From: Flagellimonas nanhaiensis
GTDB lineage: Bacteria; Bacteroidota; Bacteroidia; Flavobacteriales; Flavobacteriaceae
Reading direction: 5' to 3'
Assembly: GCF_003382275.1 (NCBI RefSeq)
Contig: NZ_QTJX01000002.1
Span: forward strand, 372,001 to 436,000
DNA: 64,000 nucleotides
Shown here: positions 62,048 to 64,000 of the stretch, piece by piece
Numbering within the stretch: position 1 is the stretch's first letter
How the letters are laid out: each line of letters starts with the position of its first letter
Program-made: the position numbers and the translations under genes
The notes under the pieces: generated by a model
Told to the model about the DNA's origin: nothing
Seen by the model: only the letters and a program-made list of their open reading frames with translations
The model's database searches: none

Positions 62048-64000
62048 ATGAAAATTTTCCGCCCATTTCTATTCATATTTTTTACGACCACATTGGTTGC
62101 CCAGGAGGTCCAATTAGATTCGGTTACCCAGCTCGATGAAGTCATTGTATTGGAAGACGCCGTTCCCAAAAAAGCTACAGGGATTACAGCCTCATCCATT
62201 GTAGGTCCATCAACTTTTGAAAAATTCAATCCGGTGGACATTGCTTCGGCAATTAACCAGATTTCCGGGGTATACATTCTATCTGGAGCACTCAACACCA
62301 ATAGGATTACCATTCGCGGTGTAGGCGCAAGAACACCATTTGGAACGGATAAACTTCGATTGTATTTCAATGGCATTCCCGTGACCAATGGTACGGGTTC
62401 ATCCACCATTGAAGCATTCGATTTTGAAAACCTGGGTGCCGTGGAAGTCATCAAGGGACCCAAGGGTACCACCTTTGGTGGTAATCTGGGAGGTGCAGTG
62501 CTTTTGAACACCTTACCTTCCGAAACCAACCTTACCCGAATCAGCAATTCATTTACGATTGGCTCCTACAATATGTTGAAGGACAACCTTTCCTTCAGCC
62601 ATCAAGAAAAAAACTTCAACCTTAGATTGAGTTACAATCATTTGGAAACAGATGGATTCCGACAAAATAACGGGCTTACTAGGGATGGGGTGTTATTGAA
62701 TACCAACTTCAACCTAAACGCGAAAAGTGAGTTGGGTATCCTCATCAATTATATTGATTTTAGAGCTCATATCCCCAGTTCACTCAATCAAACCGATTTC
62801 TCTGAAAATCCCAGATTGGCCGCTGCCAATTGGTTGGCTGCCCGTGGGTTTGAGGACAATAAATATACCCTCACAGGATTATACCACAACTGGCAGATTA
62901 CGGATAAGTTCAAAAACACCACCAGTATTTTTTACACTTATTTGGACCATTACGAACCCAGACCTTTCAATATTTTAGATGAAATCACCAACGGCTATGG
63001 CTTTCGAAGTTTGTTTGAGGGAAATTGGGGGACCTTCAATTACAGTTTTGGCGGAGAACTATACAAAGATGAATACGAATGGAGCACTTACCGTAATCTG
63101 TTCAGGGACAATGATGGTGATGGCAGTCTGCAGGGCAATCAATTAAGTCAAAATAAAGAGTTTCGGACCCAGTTGAACCTTTTTGGCACGCTGATGTATC
63201 CTTTTACTGAGGATTTCTCAGTGCAGTTGGGATTGGGCTTCAACCAAACGGATTACGATTTTAGAGACTTGTTCAACACAGGAGATGAAAATACCTCCGC
63301 AGAACGCAATTTTGACCCCATTCTGCTTCCTAGCGTGGGACTGCAATATCAGTTTGAAAAAGGTCAGCTTTATGCCAATGCTAGCCGAGGGTTTTCCAAT
63401 CCCAGCCTTGAGGAAACTTTAACACCAGATGGAATCATTAATCCTGATATTGCCCAGGAGACCGGTATGAGCTACGAACTGGGTGGACAGTGGCGCCCCA
63501 TTGGCAGAAAACTATCCCTTGGGTTAGCTCTTTATCACATGAACATCAATAATTTGTTGGTCGCGCAACGTGTGGGAGAAGACCAATTTATTGGTCGGAA
63601 TGCCGGGGAGACACGCCACCAGGGACTGGAACTTGATGCCAAATACATTCTGCGTCTCTCTGAAACGTTGGTGCTCTCACCTTACCTGAGTTATACGCTA
63701 AACGACCATAGTTTTGTGGATTTTGTGGATGAGGACAATGACTTTTCAGGCAATCCGCTCACAGGGGTACCCAAGCACCGGGTCAGCTCTGGATTGACAG
63801 TACATCATACCAATGGATTTCGTCTGAACCTTACCCACCAATTTGTGGATGAGATTCCGCTTACAGATGCCAATACCCTGCGCAGTGAATCCTTTAATGT
63901 GTTCCATGCCAAGTTAAATTACCGCAGTCAATTGGGCGACCATTTCTCATTGGGTCTGAATGTAGGAATCAACAACCTTTTCAACACCAACTATGCCCAA
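62048..64000 (+). CDS. TonB-dependent receptor, truncated at the window end
   Basis: 651 codons are open from ATG 62048 to the last base, with no stop. The signal peptide is MKIFRPFLFIFFTTTLVAQ. The plug has NPVDIASAINQISGVYILSG, NRITIRGVGARTPFGTDKLRLYFNGIPVTNG and GAVEVIKGPKGTTFGGNLGGAVLLNT. The barrel continues to INNLFNTNYAQ, within about 30-60 residues of the end of a normal receptor. It belongs to the siderophore/vitamin-type receptors, with no SusC-type N-terminal domain. It is 31 bp after the exported Gfo/Idh gene. Confidence 0.92.
   Translation, partial: MKIFRPFLFIFFTTTLVAQEVQLDSVTQLDEVIVLEDAVPKKATGITASSIVGPSTFEKFNPVDIASAINQISGVYILSGALNTNRITIRGVGARTPFGTDKLRLYFNGIPVTNGTGSSTIEAFDFENLGAVEVIKGPKGTTFGGNLGGAVLLNTLPSETNLTRISNSFTIGSYNMLKDNLSFSHQEKNFNLRLSYNHLETDGFRQNNGLTRDGVLLNTNFNLNAKSELGILINYIDFRAHIPSSLNQTDFSENPRLAAANWLAARGFEDNKYTLTGLYHNWQITDKFKNTTSIFYTYLDHYEPRPFNILDEITNGYGFRSLFEGNWGTFNYSFGGELYKDEYEWSTYRNLFRDNDGDGSLQGNQLSQNKEFRTQLNLFGTLMYPFTEDFSVQLGLGFNQTDYDFRDLFNTGDENTSAERNFDPILLPSVGLQYQFEKGQLYANASRGFSNPSLEETLTPDGIINPDIAQETGMSYELGGQWRPIGRKLSLGLALYHMNINNLLVAQRVGEDQFIGRNAGETRHQGLELDAKYILRLSETLVLSPYLSYTLNDHSFVDFVDEDNDFSGNPLTGVPKHRVSSGLTVHHTNGFRLNLTHQFVDEIPLTDANTLRSESFNVFHAKLNYRSQLGDHFSLGLNVGINNLFNTNYAQ

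Noticed and set aside
62029-62547. 172-residue minus-strand frame near the right end
   Set aside because: It is antisense to the plug domain of the truncated TonB receptor, whose plus-strand reading has a signal peptide and full family motifs.

Overview
The window looks like a chromosomal segment of a marine-type Flavobacteriaceae (Bacteroidota). Four things point there. It carries gliding genes gldD/gldE in the order mutY-ssb-gldE-gldD. It has five TonB-dependent receptors, one of them running off the end. Many genes have the Bacteroidota -7 promoter element TAnnTTTG and little Shine-Dalgarno signal. It also has family markers such as DUF3127, DUF4270, DUF4301 and split-off atpD-atpC. Composition is compatible with Muricauda/Allomuricauda-like genomes, but I cannot fix the genus. 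I saw no rRNA, tRNA, insertion sequence, prophage or CRISPR array.

Layout. 1-3.7 kb: an AtoE-like transporter fragment, DUF3127, a sensor kinase, a zinc-ribbon membrane protein, a HIT protein, GreA and a Rieske-like lipoprotein. 3.7-12.4 kb: two oxidoreductases, then a vitamin region. This has a TPP riboswitch directly ahead of a TonB-dependent receptor, and upstream on the same strand a tight operon of phosphopantetheinyl transferase, a thiamine-binding-family protein, a PnuC-family transporter, a NadR-like kinase and DUF4301. 12.5-22.9 kb: ahcY, an M61 peptidase, a membrane DinB-like protein, a D-threonine aldolase-type enzyme, L21/L27 and a pair of M16 peptidases. 22.9-27.2 kb: a likely copper locus (PepSY protein, secreted HMA protein, OprC-like receptor with the CxxxM and HxM copper ligands, a CxGKC small protein and a Met-rich lipoprotein).

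27.2-36.7 kb: gldD-gldE-ssb-mutY, HU with a 29-residue basic ORF missed by size filters, RNase E/G with a structured leader, a large glycosidase-like lipoprotein, RecX and a JmjC-like cupin. 36.8-40.25 kb: an AT-richer divergent pair, a BtuB-like receptor and a MocR-type regulator whose PLP lysine is replaced by glutamine. 40.4-45.1 kb: a GT39-type membrane protein, DUF2007, GNAT and atpC-atpD. 45.3-57.8 kb: a large TonB receptor, glmS, DUF4270, a half-length glycogen synthase, panC-panD, an LPG-synthase-like membrane protein, an esterase-fold protein lacking its serine, and radA. 57.8-64 kb: an aldo/keto reductase, exonuclease III, a small outer-membrane protein, an isochorismatase-type hydrolase, an exported Gfo/Idh oxidoreductase and a truncated TonB receptor.

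The systems most worth follow-up are the thiamine-linked region, the copper locus, and the receptor plus modified MocR regulator. Each combines a dedicated outer-membrane receptor with a regulator or accessory proteins that suggest its substrate.
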